This document shows, piece after piece, positions 53,267-61,780 of a stretch of DNA of 64,000 bases; within the stretch, counting starts at the first letter, position 1; each line of letters starts with the position of its first letter. Origin of the DNA: JAKLIX01 sp964605655 (GTDB lineage Bacteria > Bacteroidota > Bacteroidia > Bacteroidales > CAIXZF01); the NCBI GenBank assembly GCA_964605655.1, contig CAZSDK010000016.1:40476-104475 (forward strand), read 5' to 3'. Below the pieces are notes generated by a model. That model was not told where the DNA came from and ran no database searches. It worked only from the letters and a program-made list of their open reading frames with translations. The position numbers and the translations under genes were made by a program.

Positions 53267-55006
53267 ATGATTCGGTTTCTATTAATATTTGTGTTTCAAG
53301 CATTAATTGTCTGGTGGTCACAAGCACAAGTTGCTTTAGACAAAAAGAGAGATTATCGTTGGATGTTTGGATATGAGAACTCTCCACCCTATTGGGGTGG
53401 GACAGAAATTAATTTTAATAATACACCACCAACTATAACATATACTTCTCAACAGGTAAACCTTGATTTAACAAATGGATCCATTTGTGGACAAGATGGA
53501 AATCTTCTCTTTTATACAAACGGAATGTATGTTGCAGATGCAAATCACCAGATCATGCCCAACGGTGATTCTTTAAATCCTGGTGATTTATTTGACTATT
53601 ATGACGGATATGGATACCGTTTAGCTCAAGGAGCGTTAATACTCCCTAAACCGGGCACAACAAATATTTATTATATCATTCATGAAAAGCTTATTTGGGA
53701 TAATAATTATTTTGATATATGTAATGGGTTATATTACACCATAGTTGATATGAGCTTGAATAGTGGGCTTGGAGACGTAACGTTAAAAAATGTATCGATT
53801 CTGAATGATTCATTGGATCCCGGATGTATCACTGCCACAAGACATGCAAATGGAAGAGACTGGTGGATATTAATACCTGAATTTTTGCATAATAATTATT
53901 ACATTTACCTAATATGTCCTGACGGAATTATTCTTAAAGAAATTCAAAGTATTGGAACATCCTCTTTTATGATGGAATTAGGTCAAGCTTGTTTCTCGCC
54001 TGATGGTCAAAGGTATGTAAGATATGCTGCTACAGATATTGGATTACCTTACAGGTTAGAAGTCTTCGATTTTAATCGCTGTACAGGGACCTTAAGTAAT
54101 TATAAAGATCTATGGTACATTGACAGTGCTTGGACAGCAGGCGTTGCTATATCTCCAAATTCCAGATATATGTATGTTTCTGCAGAATTTAGAATCGATC
54201 AGTACGACTTGCAAGCGGAAGATATTTCTGCATCAAAACAAACAGTGGCTGTTTACGATGGGTTTATTGACCCATTATTCCCTTTGGGAAGTACACATTT
54301 TTACCTTGAACAACTTGCCCCGGACGGAAAGATTTATATTAGTGCAACGAACGGCGTGAGATATCTTCATGTAATCAACCATCCTGACCTACCTGGCATA
54401 GAATGTGACGTCCAGCAACATGCCATTCAGTTAAATACTTTCAACTCAATGTCACTTCCTAATTTTCCAAACTTTCGTTTGGGTCCTATGGCATGTTCTG
54501 TATGTGATACATTAGGATTAGGTGGACCTCAGATAGCTGGGATACTCGTTTATAATAACAATAGCCTCACACGGTTGGATTCCTGTTTTGTTATCCTGAA
54601 AACTTTAGATGGTACAATAATTGATTCCGTTATAACTGATCAGGATGGAAATTTTCAATTTTGTGGGCTGGAACCCGGAACATATAAATTGTATTCGCAT
54701 TCAACTAAACCATGGGGAGGAGTAAATAGTGTTGATGCATTGCAAGTTATGAGACATTTCGTGGGTCTCAGCAACTTGACCGGTTTATTTCTTCATTCTG
54801 GAGATGTTAACGCAAGCCAGTACCTTAATTCTGTGGATGCCTTATTGATACAGAAAAGGTTTGTTGGTTTAGTTAATACATTTACTGCCGGAGATTGGAT
54901 ATTTGAGGAACCACAAGTCACTGTTACAAGCACCGGTATGCAAGTTTTAGAGATTCGTTGTCTTTGTATGGGTGATGTGAACGGGAATTACATTCCTCCA
55001 CCATAA
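53267..55006 (+). CDS. Secreted beta-propeller-like protein with dockerin-like C-terminus
   Basis: A 579-residue exported protein: signal peptide to about 20 (FVFQALIVWWSQA). Residues about 40-400 resemble the WD40/YVTN-like domain common in large Bacteroidota surface proteins (SICGQDGNLLFYTNG, GQACFSPDGQRYVRYA, ISPNSRYMYVSA, LAPDGKIYIS). A Cys pair region (MACSVCDTLGL) leads to the shared C-terminal module: DQDGNFQFCGLEPGTYKLY, WGGVNSVDALQVMRHFVG, DVNASQYLNSVDALLIQKRFVG, GDVNGNYIPP. AT-rich compared with the first 50 kb. The IS4 element lies 16 nt upstream, so its original promoter was probably displaced. Confidence 0.85.
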   Translation: MIRFLLIFVFQALIVWWSQAQVALDKKRDYRWMFGYENSPPYWGGTEINFNNTPPTITYTSQQVNLDLTNGSICGQDGNLLFYTNGMYVADANHQIMPNGDSLNPGDLFDYYDGYGYRLAQGALILPKPGTTNIYYIIHEKLIWDNNYFDICNGLYYTIVDMSLNSGLGDVTLKNVSILNDSLDPGCITATRHANGRDWWILIPEFLHNNYYIYLICPDGIILKEIQSIGTSSFMMELGQACFSPDGQRYVRYAATDIGLPYRLEVFDFNRCTGTLSNYKDLWYIDSAWTAGVAISPNSRYMYVSAEFRIDQYDLQAEDISASKQTVAVYDGFIDPLFPLGSTHFYLEQLAPDGKIYISATNGVRYLHVINHPDLPGIECDVQQHAIQLNTFNSMSLPNFPNFRLGPMACSVCDTLGLGGPQIAGILVYNNNSLTRLDSCFVILKTLDGTIIDSVITDQDGNFQFCGLEPGTYKLYSHSTKPWGGVNSVDALQVMRHFVGLSNLTGLFLHSGDVNASQYLNSVDALLIQKRFVGLVNTFTAGDWIFEEPQVTVTSTGMQVLEIRCLCMGDVNGNYIPPP

Positions 55007-55135
55007 AAGTCATCAATTTATAGCCTTAATAAAAAATATATTCGAATCGCCGTCATTCCTTCTTCTTGTTCTTCAATGACTTAACCACTGAACGTACAAT
55101 AGCTTCCTGTTTCCGTGTCATCTCGCTTTCCCCAT

Positions 55136-55165
55136 GTTGGGCATAGCCTCCAGGCTACGTCCTTG
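55136..55165. repeat. Interspersed repeat, copy 1 (partial)
   Basis: GTTGGGCATAGCCTCCAGGCTACGTCCTTG shares all but one base with 57890-57919 in its 30 nt (position 9 differs) and includes the TAGCC-TCCA-GGCTA hairpin. It is the only structure noticed in the 327-nt gap 55007-55333. Confidence 0.7.
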
Positions 55166-55333
55166 TAGGAACTGAAGGTCTGCCAGTGGGTCCTCACATT
55201 GAGGAAAAGTCTTTCTCGAATGAATATTCTAGGTGCCATAACATCAGCAGTGACTAATACTCCAGGTTGGAACCTTATAAAGTCAACGCAATCAGCAGCT
55301 TATAATGACAAATTGATTTTAATACAACTAAAA

Positions 55334-57664
55334 TCAAGGTTGGTAGGATCCATCTACATCGCCTGTACAGATTGACTTTATGTTTACTACGGTGACCGAA
55401 GGTGATGAAACATTTATGACATTGGGTTCTGTAGTCCAATCCGGTACACCAAACTGGGTAATCATCCCTACAAAGCGTTTTACGACATTAAGAGCATCCA
55501 CGGCATTGACGGTACCGGATCCATCGGTATCAGCTGATTTCAGATTTAATCCGGTTAAGGTCGTCATTCCGGTAAAGTGTTTCAAAATCCACAAGGCATC
55601 TACTGAATTTCCACCACCCCAAGGCTTGTCTATGTTGCACTCTATCGAATAGCTTCCAGAATTCAGTCCATCAAAATAAAAAAAACCTAGGGAATCCGTT
55701 TGCATTTGACTTACTGTTATACCATTATGCTTTAATATAATCGTCGAATTAATTATCGCGGAATTTGGAAGATTGTTATACTTCAGAGTACCTTGTATCT
55801 TACCACCTAATGTTTCATTGTATGCGACCAGTCCATTACTTGTTCCTATCCATTTTGTATCGTGCTCATCAACAAATACTGTGTTCACAAAGTTGTATGT
55901 TAATCCTGAATTGGTATCAGAATAAACAGTCCAGTCAGCTCCATCAAACTTTGCCAGACCCATCCAGGTACCAATCCACAAAACACCATTGGAATCGAGG
56001 GTCAGGCAATTGGTCATATCATCAGGAAGTTCGGAGTTCAAAGTATTAAATGTTATCCAATTCACTCCATCAAACCTCGTAATCCCGTGCATATCGGTAG
56101 CAACCCAGATGGATCCAGTGGTGTCCTTAACAATAGATAACACCATATTGTCCGGTATACCAGAATTTGAGGTATTGTAACTTACCCAGGTCGCACCATC
56201 GAAGCGCGTAAGGCCTCCACTGGCACCTATCCATTTTACACCATTCTCATCAATAAATAAACTTAGGATCTGATTGAATGGAAGTCCTGAATTTGCTGAA
56301 GTATAATTAGTCCAGCTTGAGCCATTAAATACCGAGAGGCCATTATAAGCGGTTCCAACGTATAAATCACCATTAACATCAAAGGCCAGACACGATATAT
56401 TATTCCCCAGCAAATCGGAATTTGATGTGTCATAAATTGTCCAATTGTTTCCGTCAAATCTGGCCAGGCCATTCCCACAATTGCAGAATCCTCCTGTACC
56501 AATCCACTTATTACCATTTGCATCCGTAGCCAGTGCCCAAACGACATTATTAGGTAAAGGTGAATTCGAGGTATTATAGGTGGTCCAATTCACCCCGTCA
56601 AATTCAGTTAAGCCTCCCCAGGTGCCTATCCAAAGGGTATTGCCTGAATCCTTTGTAATACTGTTGATAAAGTTATCCGGCAGACCAGGACCGGAGATGT
56701 CAATTGAACTCCAATTTAGACCGTCAAATTTAGCAAGACCATTATAAGACCCGATCCAAAGCATACCTGCAGAATCAGTATAAACAGTTGTAACAGAAAT
56801 ATCCGGCAAGCCAGAATTGGAAGGAGTGTAGGTAGTATAGCCTGCACTGTCAAATTTAATCAATCCATCTCCATTCACACCCAACCATACATTTCCACTC
56901 AAATCTGAACAGAGAGAATTAATCATCCAAGAGTGGAAATCCGGGTAAAGCAGATCGTAGTTTATCCAGTTAATCCCATCAAATTTCACCAATCCTCCAG
57001 ATGATGCAACCCATTTAGCACCAGTTGCATCAATGGTCATCGAATAAACGGAATTACCAGGTAAGCCAGAATTTGAAGTATTGTAAACAGTCCAGGACGA
57101 ACCGTTCAAATTTACTAAGCCACCCTGTCCTGTGCCTATCCAAAGGGATCCATTAGGATCGCTCACAAGACATTGAATATAATTATCAGGTAAGGCTGAG
57201 TTGGTGGTTGTGTAGGTTGTAAAATCGGTGTCGTCAAATCTTATTAATCCTTGAGAGGATGAGCTTAACCATTTAATCCCATTTCCATCTATAACTATAT
57301 GACTGATTTCATTGGAAGGGATCTCGGAATTATAAGTGTTGTAAATTGTCCAGTTTACTCCATCAAATTTAACTAATCCACCTCTATACGTTCCCATCCA
57401 TGCCTCATTACCTGAGGTAGTCGCTATTTCCATAATAAAATTATCCGGTAATTCTGAGTTAGATTTATTAAAAAATGTCAAAGCACCACTGCTTTTATCA
57501 ATGCTTGTCAAGCCTAACTGAGATCCTATCCAAATTGTAGTGTTGTTTCCCTTAACTGACCAGAGGTGCTCACCCTTACTATACTGTATCCATTGATTGG
57601 GTTGTGCGATAAGAGTTCCCCAATACAGGAAAAGAGAAATTAAGCCGTAGTAAAAATTCCTCAT
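55334..57664 (-). CDS. Secreted 14-unit Reg_prop beta-propeller protein with dockerin-like C-terminus
   Basis: A 776-residue exported protein; the ATG at 57664 begins a good signal peptide (MRNFYYGLISLFLYWGTLIAQ). Fourteen repeats of about 44 residues follow, with the pattern FDG.NWT.Y.TSNS.LP.N.I..L..D..G..WIGT.GGL..F, the regulator-propeller unit usually found on the periplasmic side of hybrid two-component sensors. Fourteen units suit two seven-bladed propellers. No membrane helix, kinase or DNA-binding domain follows; instead the chain ends in the shared module (WGGGNSVDALWILKHFTG, DTDGSGTVNAVDALNVVKRFVG, GDVDGSYQP). Thus it is a secreted, kinase-free relative. Confidence 0.87.
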   Translation of the reverse strand: MRNFYYGLISLFLYWGTLIAQPNQWIQYSKGEHLWSVKGNNTTIWIGSQLGLTSIDKSSGALTFFNKSNSELPDNFIMEIATTSGNEAWMGTYRGGLVKFDGVNWTIYNTYNSEIPSNEISHIVIDGNGIKWLSSSSQGLIRFDDTDFTTYTTTNSALPDNYIQCLVSDPNGSLWIGTGQGGLVNLNGSSWTVYNTSNSGLPGNSVYSMTIDATGAKWVASSGGLVKFDGINWINYDLLYPDFHSWMINSLCSDLSGNVWLGVNGDGLIKFDSAGYTTYTPSNSGLPDISVTTVYTDSAGMLWIGSYNGLAKFDGLNWSSIDISGPGLPDNFINSITKDSGNTLWIGTWGGLTEFDGVNWTTYNTSNSPLPNNVVWALATDANGNKWIGTGGFCNCGNGLARFDGNNWTIYDTSNSDLLGNNISCLAFDVNGDLYVGTAYNGLSVFNGSSWTNYTSANSGLPFNQILSLFIDENGVKWIGASGGLTRFDGATWVSYNTSNSGIPDNMVLSIVKDTTGSIWVATDMHGITRFDGVNWITFNTLNSELPDDMTNCLTLDSNGVLWIGTWMGLAKFDGADWTVYSDTNSGLTYNFVNTVFVDEHDTKWIGTSNGLVAYNETLGGKIQGTLKYNNLPNSAIINSTIILKHNGITVSQMQTDSLGFFYFDGLNSGSYSIECNIDKPWGGGNSVDALWILKHFTGMTTLTGLNLKSADTDGSGTVNAVDALNVVKRFVGMITQFGVPDWTTEPNVINVSSPSVTVVNIKSICTGDVDGSYQP

Positions 57665-57790
57665 TTGTTTTAAATTAATTTCAGACAAGAGAATACATCT
57701 TCAAAAAATCTCATATCCATTAAAGTAATGGAACTTCTCAGGTCTAAGATGGGGTTAGGTAAAATAATCAGATTTAAATTATTGAAGATA

Positions 57791-57798
57791 CAAATATA
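57791..57798 (-). promoter_or_regulatory. Candidate -7 box of the Reg_prop gene
   Basis: Minus-strand TATATTTG fits TAnnTTTG, with a TTG 21 nt further upstream. The leader to 57664 would be about 120 nt. Confidence 0.3.
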
Positions 57799-57854
57799 CA
57801 AAATATATTAAACCTAAAGCAAGTCCTCATCAGATTAAATTCTTTAATTCCCCT

Positions 57855-57920
57855 GCTGAGCGTAACTTGCCTGCGCTTCTCCCTGTTACGTTGGGCGTAG
57901 CCTCCAGGCTACGTCCTTGC
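57855..57920. repeat. Interspersed repeat, copy 2 (most complete)
   Basis: Begins GCTGAGCGTAACTTGCCTGC, continues through CTCCCTGTTACGTTGGGCGTAG and ends CCAGGCTACGTCCTTGC. Its first 50 nt recur at 63951-64000 with one difference (aac/agc), and its last 30 nt recur at 55136 with one difference. It contains the inverted pair GTAGCC/GGCTAC. Confidence 0.8.
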
Positions 57921-58049
57921 AGTTTTCCGGCATCTTGCCGAAGTTATTGCAGTCCGGTAGAGTAGAGATAAATATAATAAGCAAACAAGTTGTATGAGAC
58001 TTCCTGATTTCTATGCAGGCTCGGTACGGCGCGATTGCCATTATATTTA

Positions 58050-58094
58050 TCCCCCTCGTCAAACCGTACGTGCGGTTTTTCCGCATACGGCTTT
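58050..58094 (-). mobile_element. Group II intron 3' relic (domain V)
   Basis: On the minus strand, 58094-58061 reads AAAGCCGTATGCGG, loop AAAAA, CCGCACGTACGGTTT: a 34-nt hairpin with the AGC triad position, the two-base bulge side and tetraloop-like tip that match bacterial group II intron domain V. TGACGAGGGGG follows as at the start of domain VI. No reverse transcriptase or 5' intron part is visible upstream, so this is a leftover 3' end. Confidence 0.7.
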
Positions 58095-58107
58095 CATGTA
58101 AACTTCT

Positions 58108-58275
58108 TCAAAAGCATTCACCATTTGCCAAAATTCGTGCATATTTTGATGGGTCTAAAAGTCCAAACTTCTCGACCAGTACATCAAAGGCTTGTTGTCC
58201 TTTAATTCTCTTCTCTGTAGTTGCTTCTTTGGCAATCCCGGAATCCAGTAAAAGTATCCACGAATTGCACAAATT
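58108..58275 (-). pseudogene. Short orphan reading-frame fragment next to the intron relic
   Basis: A minus-strand frame ending at TGA 58110-58108 reads ILLLDSGIAKEATTEKRI, then KGQQAFDVLVEKFGLLDPSK and YARILANGECF. It has no ATG and resembles, weakly and from memory, small unnamed Bacteroidota/cyanobacterial proteins whose tails continue further. It is probably a broken gene cut near the intron relic. Confidence 0.3.
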
Positions 58276-58286
58276 TTCTCGAATTT

Positions 58287-58658
58287 TTATTTGACCAGGC
58301 GTTTTGATTTCAGGCTGGATTCACCAAAATTGACAAGCAAGCCCAATTTGAGCCCGGTCGCCTTCAGGTAGTTTAATACCTGTGCCTCATGACTTGTGTT
58401 GAGCTCTGAGAGTGCTTTCAGTTCAAGAATGATTGTTCCATAGCATATGAAATCAGCTATATATTTCTTGTCAAGGAGAGTTTCTTTGTAAAAGATGTGT
58501 AACGTTTTCTCACGCTCGCAGGGAATTTGTCTCTGTCTCAGTTCTATCGTTAATGTCTCTGCATACACTGCCTCCAGGAAGTCTGAACCAAGGTTCTTGT
58601 GAACCTCAAAACAGGCACCTATAATTTTATAACACTCATCTTTAAGGTATATTTCCAT
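58287..58658 (-). CDS. GxxExxY family protein (PD-(D/E)XK-like)
   Basis: A 123-residue protein with the namesake motif in GSDFLEAVYAETL (G24..E29..Y32) and the nuclease-fold segment KKYIADFICYGTIILELKAL, where D and ExK could form a PD-(D/E)XK-like site. The family is frequent in Bacteroidota and cyanobacteria near introns, repeats and mobile DNA; its role is unknown. It lies between the intron relic and a hairpin repeat. Confidence 0.88.
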   Translation of the reverse strand: MEIYLKDECYKIIGACFEVHKNLGSDFLEAVYAETLTIELRQRQIPCEREKTLHIFYKETLLDKKYIADFICYGTIILELKALSELNTSHEAQVLNYLKATGLKLGLLVNFGESSLKSKRLVK

Positions 58659-58680
58659 GTTATTCTCTCTCCTCGAATTA

Positions 58681-58725
58681 CACTAATATTCACAAATTAT
58701 TTCGTGCTAATTTGTGAAATTAGTG
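58681..58725. repeat. Long AT-rich hairpin between yifB fragment and GxxExxY gene
   Basis: CACTAATATTCACAAATTA (58681-58699) and TAATTTGTGAAATTAGTG (58708-58725) pair over 18 bp with one bulged base; loop TTTCGTGC. A related string (AATTCGAGAAAATTTGTG on the minus strand) follows the GxxExxY stop, so the gene may be packaged by such repeats. Confidence 0.6.
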
Positions 58726-58728
58726 GAC

Positions 58729-59217
58729 TTAGAAAGTCCCCCACGTCCCCTTGTCCAGGCTCCGGTAGTGGATGGCCTCGGCCAGGTGCTCCACTTTGAT
58801 GTCTGTTGCAGCTTCCAGGTCAGCAATGGTACGGGAAACCTTGAGTATCCGGTCATATGCGCGGGCTGAAAGAGACAGCCTCTCCATCGCATTCTTCAGC
58901 AAAGCCTGGCCTTCGTTGTTCAGCCGGCATACCGTACGGATCTCCTTGGCCGGGATCTGGGCATTGGAATAAACACCCTCTTTCCCTTGATAACGCTCCT
59001 CCTGTATCTTCCTGGCTGCCACCACCCGCTCCCTGATGGTCTGTGAACTCTCCGATGGCCCGGCCACCGCCAGCTCCCTGAAAGGTACCGGCACCACCTC
59101 CACCTGTATGTCTATCCTGTCGAGCAGAGGCCCGCTGATCCTGCTCAGATATTTCTGTACCACCCCCGGCCCACAGCTGCAGTCCTTCTCAGGGTGGTTA
59201 TAAAAGCCACAGGGGCA
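58729..59217 (-). pseudogene. 5'-truncated yifB/comM (Mg-chelatase-like AAA ATPase), C-terminal third only
   Basis: Minus-strand homology begins abruptly at 59217 with CPCGFYNHPEKDCSCGPG, which in complete YifB proteins follows ...NPC in the middle of the AAA domain, and continues through QKYLSRISGPLLDRIDIQVEV and the Mg-chelatase C-terminal domain to a stop at 58729. About 340 N-terminal residues, including Walker A and B, are missing. Upstream bases read into unrelated sequence that belongs to the divergent HTH gene. The fragment is GC-richer than its surroundings. The first in-frame start inside it would be a GTG near 59163. Confidence 0.85.
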
Positions 59218-59225
59218 TCCCTGCG

Positions 59226-59666
59226 TTGGGAAACTGTGATTTATTGATTGATGACTCCTTACCCCTGCCGCCCAAGTATCCAGACGAGCTTAAAGACATT
59301 GGTGATCATATACTTAAGAGACGATATGACCTCAAAATAAGCCAGGCCCAGCTAGCCAAGATTATTGGGGTCTCGACCGACACGATTACCTATTGGGAGA
59401 ATAAGCGGACTGAACCAATGGTCCAGTTCTACGGAAAGATCATAGAGTTCCTGGGCTATAACCCCTTTGAATTTGAGATTAAGACCTGGGGAGACAAGTT
59501 AAAGCACTACCGTTTTCGTAATGGACTCACTCAGAAAGCCCTGGGTCAACTGACCGGAATCGATCCTTCAACTATTGCTACTTGGGAAAACTATAAATCA
59601 GGACCTAGGGGCAAAAAGGTAAAAAGATTTGAAGCTTTTCTAAATCAGGATTTAAAAGAGTCATAA
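59226..59666 (+). CDS. Double helix-turn-helix (XRE-type) DNA-binding protein, start uncertain
   Basis: A frame of up to 146 residues with two XRE-like HTH units: ILKRRYDLKISQAQLAKIIGVSTDTITYWENKR and LKHYRFRNGLTQKALGQLTGIDPSTIATWENYKSG. The lead-in PLPPKYPDELKDIGDHI is typical of small HTH proteins found near mobile DNA. No ATG precedes the first HTH; only TTG codons at 59226 and 59244. Its 5' side abuts the broken end of yifB at 59217, so the natural start may have been lost at that junction. Likely a regulator; target unknown. Confidence 0.7.
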   Translation: MGNCDLLIDDSLPLPPKYPDELKDIGDHILKRRYDLKISQAQLAKIIGVSTDTITYWENKRTEPMVQFYGKIIEFLGYNPFEFEIKTWGDKLKHYRFRNGLTQKALGQLTGIDPSTIATWENYKSGPRGKKVKRFEAFLNQDLKES

Positions 59667-59744
59667 CATAAAGGAAATTACAGTATATTACTTAGAGCGA
59701 TTCTAAATTAGAACAACTTGCTTAAAACTTCGAATCTTTTTACA

Positions 59745-59752
59745 TATTTTTG
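59745..59752 (+). promoter_or_regulatory. Candidate -7 box of the transglutaminase/mini-Rhs cassette
   Basis: TATTTTTG, full TAnnTTTG match, 24 nt before the ATG at 59776, in an AT-rich gap. It could drive at least the first three closely spaced genes. Confidence 0.4.
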
Positions 59753-59775
59753 TTAGTGATCAACAATCCAGGTGC

Positions 59776-60780
59776 ATGAAGAACTTTCTATGCGCTTTTC
59801 TCGTCTATCTCAGTCTCACCTTCGGTGGGATGGCTCAATCAACGCAAAAAATTGATTATCCCAAGGCATACGCTGAACTTAAGTCCATGCTGGAGGGCAA
59901 GACTCCGCTTGATTTCAAGCGAGCCGTCTTTGTCACCGAGTCCGCCTATTTAAATGGCAGTCTTGATTACCAGAGTTTTTGTGCCGACCTTAAAACCACT
60001 GGGATAAAGCTTAAAGCGATGATTCGCTCTAGGGGACTGGAAAATTATAAGACATGCAAAAACTGGGCGGTCTTTTCCTATATGATCGACACGGTTCCGG
60101 TCAACAACTATCAGCCCTGCACCTATGACTTTGATGACTTCTCCGGGGATAAGGACTGGTCCAAGATGTTTGTCACCAAACTCATGAAAACTCGGAAGGG
60201 AAACTGCCACTCCCTGCCTTATTATTATAAGATTCTTTGTGAAGAAATCGGAGGCACAGCCTACTTAGCAATGGCTCCCAGCCATGTTTATATCAAGCAT
60301 CTTGATGAAAAAGGGCAATGGGTTAATGTGGAGCTGACTAATGGTGGTTTTCCCAGAGACCAATGGATCATCAAGGAACTGGCTGTCACCGTGGATGAAA
60401 TAAAAAACGGGGTCTATATGCAGCCCCTCTCGGAAAAGGAAAGCATTGCCATGTGCCTCTTTGACTTGGGCTGCGGTTATAAGAGAAAGTTTGGCTACGA
60501 TGACTTTATGCTGAAAATCACTAATACCGGTCTAAAGTATGCCCCTAAGAGCCTCGAACTCCTAATGAATAAAGCCGATTACTACCATTTTGTGGGGGTA
60601 AGAGAGGTTTCTAAAGCTAATCGGGATAAGGAAAAGATGAAAGCCACCTATTTAGCCTATCGGCAGACGGTAGATAAGATTAATCAGTTGGGCTATAAGG
60701 ATATGCCAAAGGAACTGTATGAGGAATGGGTTAGAACTATTGAAGCTGAAAAAATTAAAAGAGGATATACAAGTAATTGA
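59776..60780 (+). CDS. Exported transglutaminase-like protein
   Basis: A 334-residue exported protein: signal peptide to about 21 (VYLSLTFGGMAQ). A papain-like transglutaminase core is suggested by RKGNCHSLPYYYKILCEEIGG, with the candidate nucleophile Cys144, and APSHVYIKH with His170, followed by WVNVELTNGG for the third residue. Such folds act as proteases, amidases or crosslinkers. The C-terminal third is helical and TPR-like. It leads the mini-Rhs gene, whose ATG is 26 nt after this stop, so it may process or crosslink the effector. Confidence 0.75.
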   Translation: MKNFLCAFLVYLSLTFGGMAQSTQKIDYPKAYAELKSMLEGKTPLDFKRAVFVTESAYLNGSLDYQSFCADLKTTGIKLKAMIRSRGLENYKTCKNWAVFSYMIDTVPVNNYQPCTYDFDDFSGDKDWSKMFVTKLMKTRKGNCHSLPYYYKILCEEIGGTAYLAMAPSHVYIKHLDEKGQWVNVELTNGGFPRDQWIIKELAVTVDEIKNGVYMQPLSEKESIAMCLFDLGCGYKRKFGYDDFMLKITNTGLKYAPKSLELLMNKADYYHFVGVREVSKANRDKEKMKATYLAYRQTVDKINQLGYKDMPKELYEEWVRTIEAEKIKRGYTSN

Positions 60781-60805
60781 TTTACTTTTATTTAGATTAA
60801 TCCCT

Positions 60806-61780
60806 ATGAAAAACATCCTGTTATTAACTGCCTTATCATTGCTTACTTTGGTAGGCCGTTCTCAAAGTAGTGATCCCTACGCCGTATTCGGGCATAACAC
60901 AACCGTTAAATATGAGGAAAGGGCCAAAGACTTTCTCTACATTAAGAACACTGATCCCTGCTCTGATATTAGGGCAATTTACTTTGATGGGGGAAATCAT
61001 GTGGCCTGTCTCCTGGGAGATTATGATTCTATCCTCAAGTGCTTTGATTTGCCGGCTAACGAACAGTTTACCTGGATATCGGTTGATCCAAAGGCCGACA
61101 AGTATCCCAGCCTATCACCCTACAACTACGTGGGTAATAACCCGATGAATGCGATTGACCCGGATGGCCGGTATATCCTACCCCTTAATGCCGGGGCAAA
61201 GCAAATAATGACACAAAGCAAACAGCAATATGGGGACTTATTGGATATAAGAATTAATGACAGGAATGGAAACTATTTCACCGGAGCCAATTTCGGAAGC
61301 ATTAGCGCTTTAAGAGCGAGAGTCACTGAAATGAAGCTTGATATGTCAAACTCTGAAATTAACGATGCCTGGGCATTATACTCCGGACTTAATTCAAATA
61401 AAGTTTATGAAGTCCAAACAACCACAACCCAGACACAGGGTGACTATGCCTATAATTTTGACCAAGGAGGGGGAACTTATTATGAGGGTGGTGGAAGTAA
61501 TGTCAACAACTCCCAGTTCGACAAACTAATGGGCATTATCAAACAGGGTGGCTTGACGGAAAATACTGCCAAATCCTTGTATGATCCCAAGTCGAATGGT
61601 GAAGGGCCAAATACAGTTAGTCCAGATGCGAAAGGTAAGGGATGGGCCTTCTTTTTAAACGAGGGATACGATCAAAGCAAAAACCCCGTTCAAGGACAAA
61701 TAATGCTAGATAAGACGGGCAAAACAGGCAGTCAGGTATTTAAATCGCTCTGTAATGCCCTTAATGGCTTAGTTGAATGA
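60806..61780 (+). CDS. Mini-Rhs secreted protein: Rhs core end with variable C-terminal domain, no YD shell
   Basis: A 324-residue protein with a signal peptide (KNILLLTALSLLTLVGRSQ). Residues about 20-90 form a short domain (DPYAVFGHNTTVKYEE, YIKNTDPCSDIRAIYFDG). Residues about 90-121 are the Rhs-repeat-associated core end: ISVDPKADKYPSLSPYNYVGNNP then MNAIDPDGR, where large Rhs proteins switch to a toxin. The remaining ~200 residues (GAKQIMTQSKQQYGDLLDIR; QGGGTYYEGGGSN; KGWAFFLNEGY) are not recognised. None of the hundreds of YD repeats that normally make the Rhs cocoon are present. The next gene overlaps its stop (ATGA), as an immunity gene would. Confidence 0.8.
   Translation: MKNILLLTALSLLTLVGRSQSSDPYAVFGHNTTVKYEERAKDFLYIKNTDPCSDIRAIYFDGGNHVACLLGDYDSILKCFDLPANEQFTWISVDPKADKYPSLSPYNYVGNNPMNAIDPDGRYILPLNAGAKQIMTQSKQQYGDLLDIRINDRNGNYFTGANFGSISALRARVTEMKLDMSNSEINDAWALYSGLNSNKVYEVQTTTTQTQGDYAYNFDQGGGTYYEGGGSNVNNSQFDKLMGIIKQGGLTENTAKSLYDPKSNGEGPNTVSPDAKGKGWAFFLNEGYDQSKNPVQGQIMLDKTGKTGSQVFKSLCNALNGLVE

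Noticed and set aside
57855..57920. tRNA-like or attachment site
   Set aside because: It has a short inverted pair but no cloverleaf or anticodon arm, and no integrase gene lies nearby.
58013..58294. A 93-codon plus-strand frame over the intron relic
   Set aside because: It spans the domain V hairpin and the end of the opposing GxxExxY gene; explained by the RNA relic.
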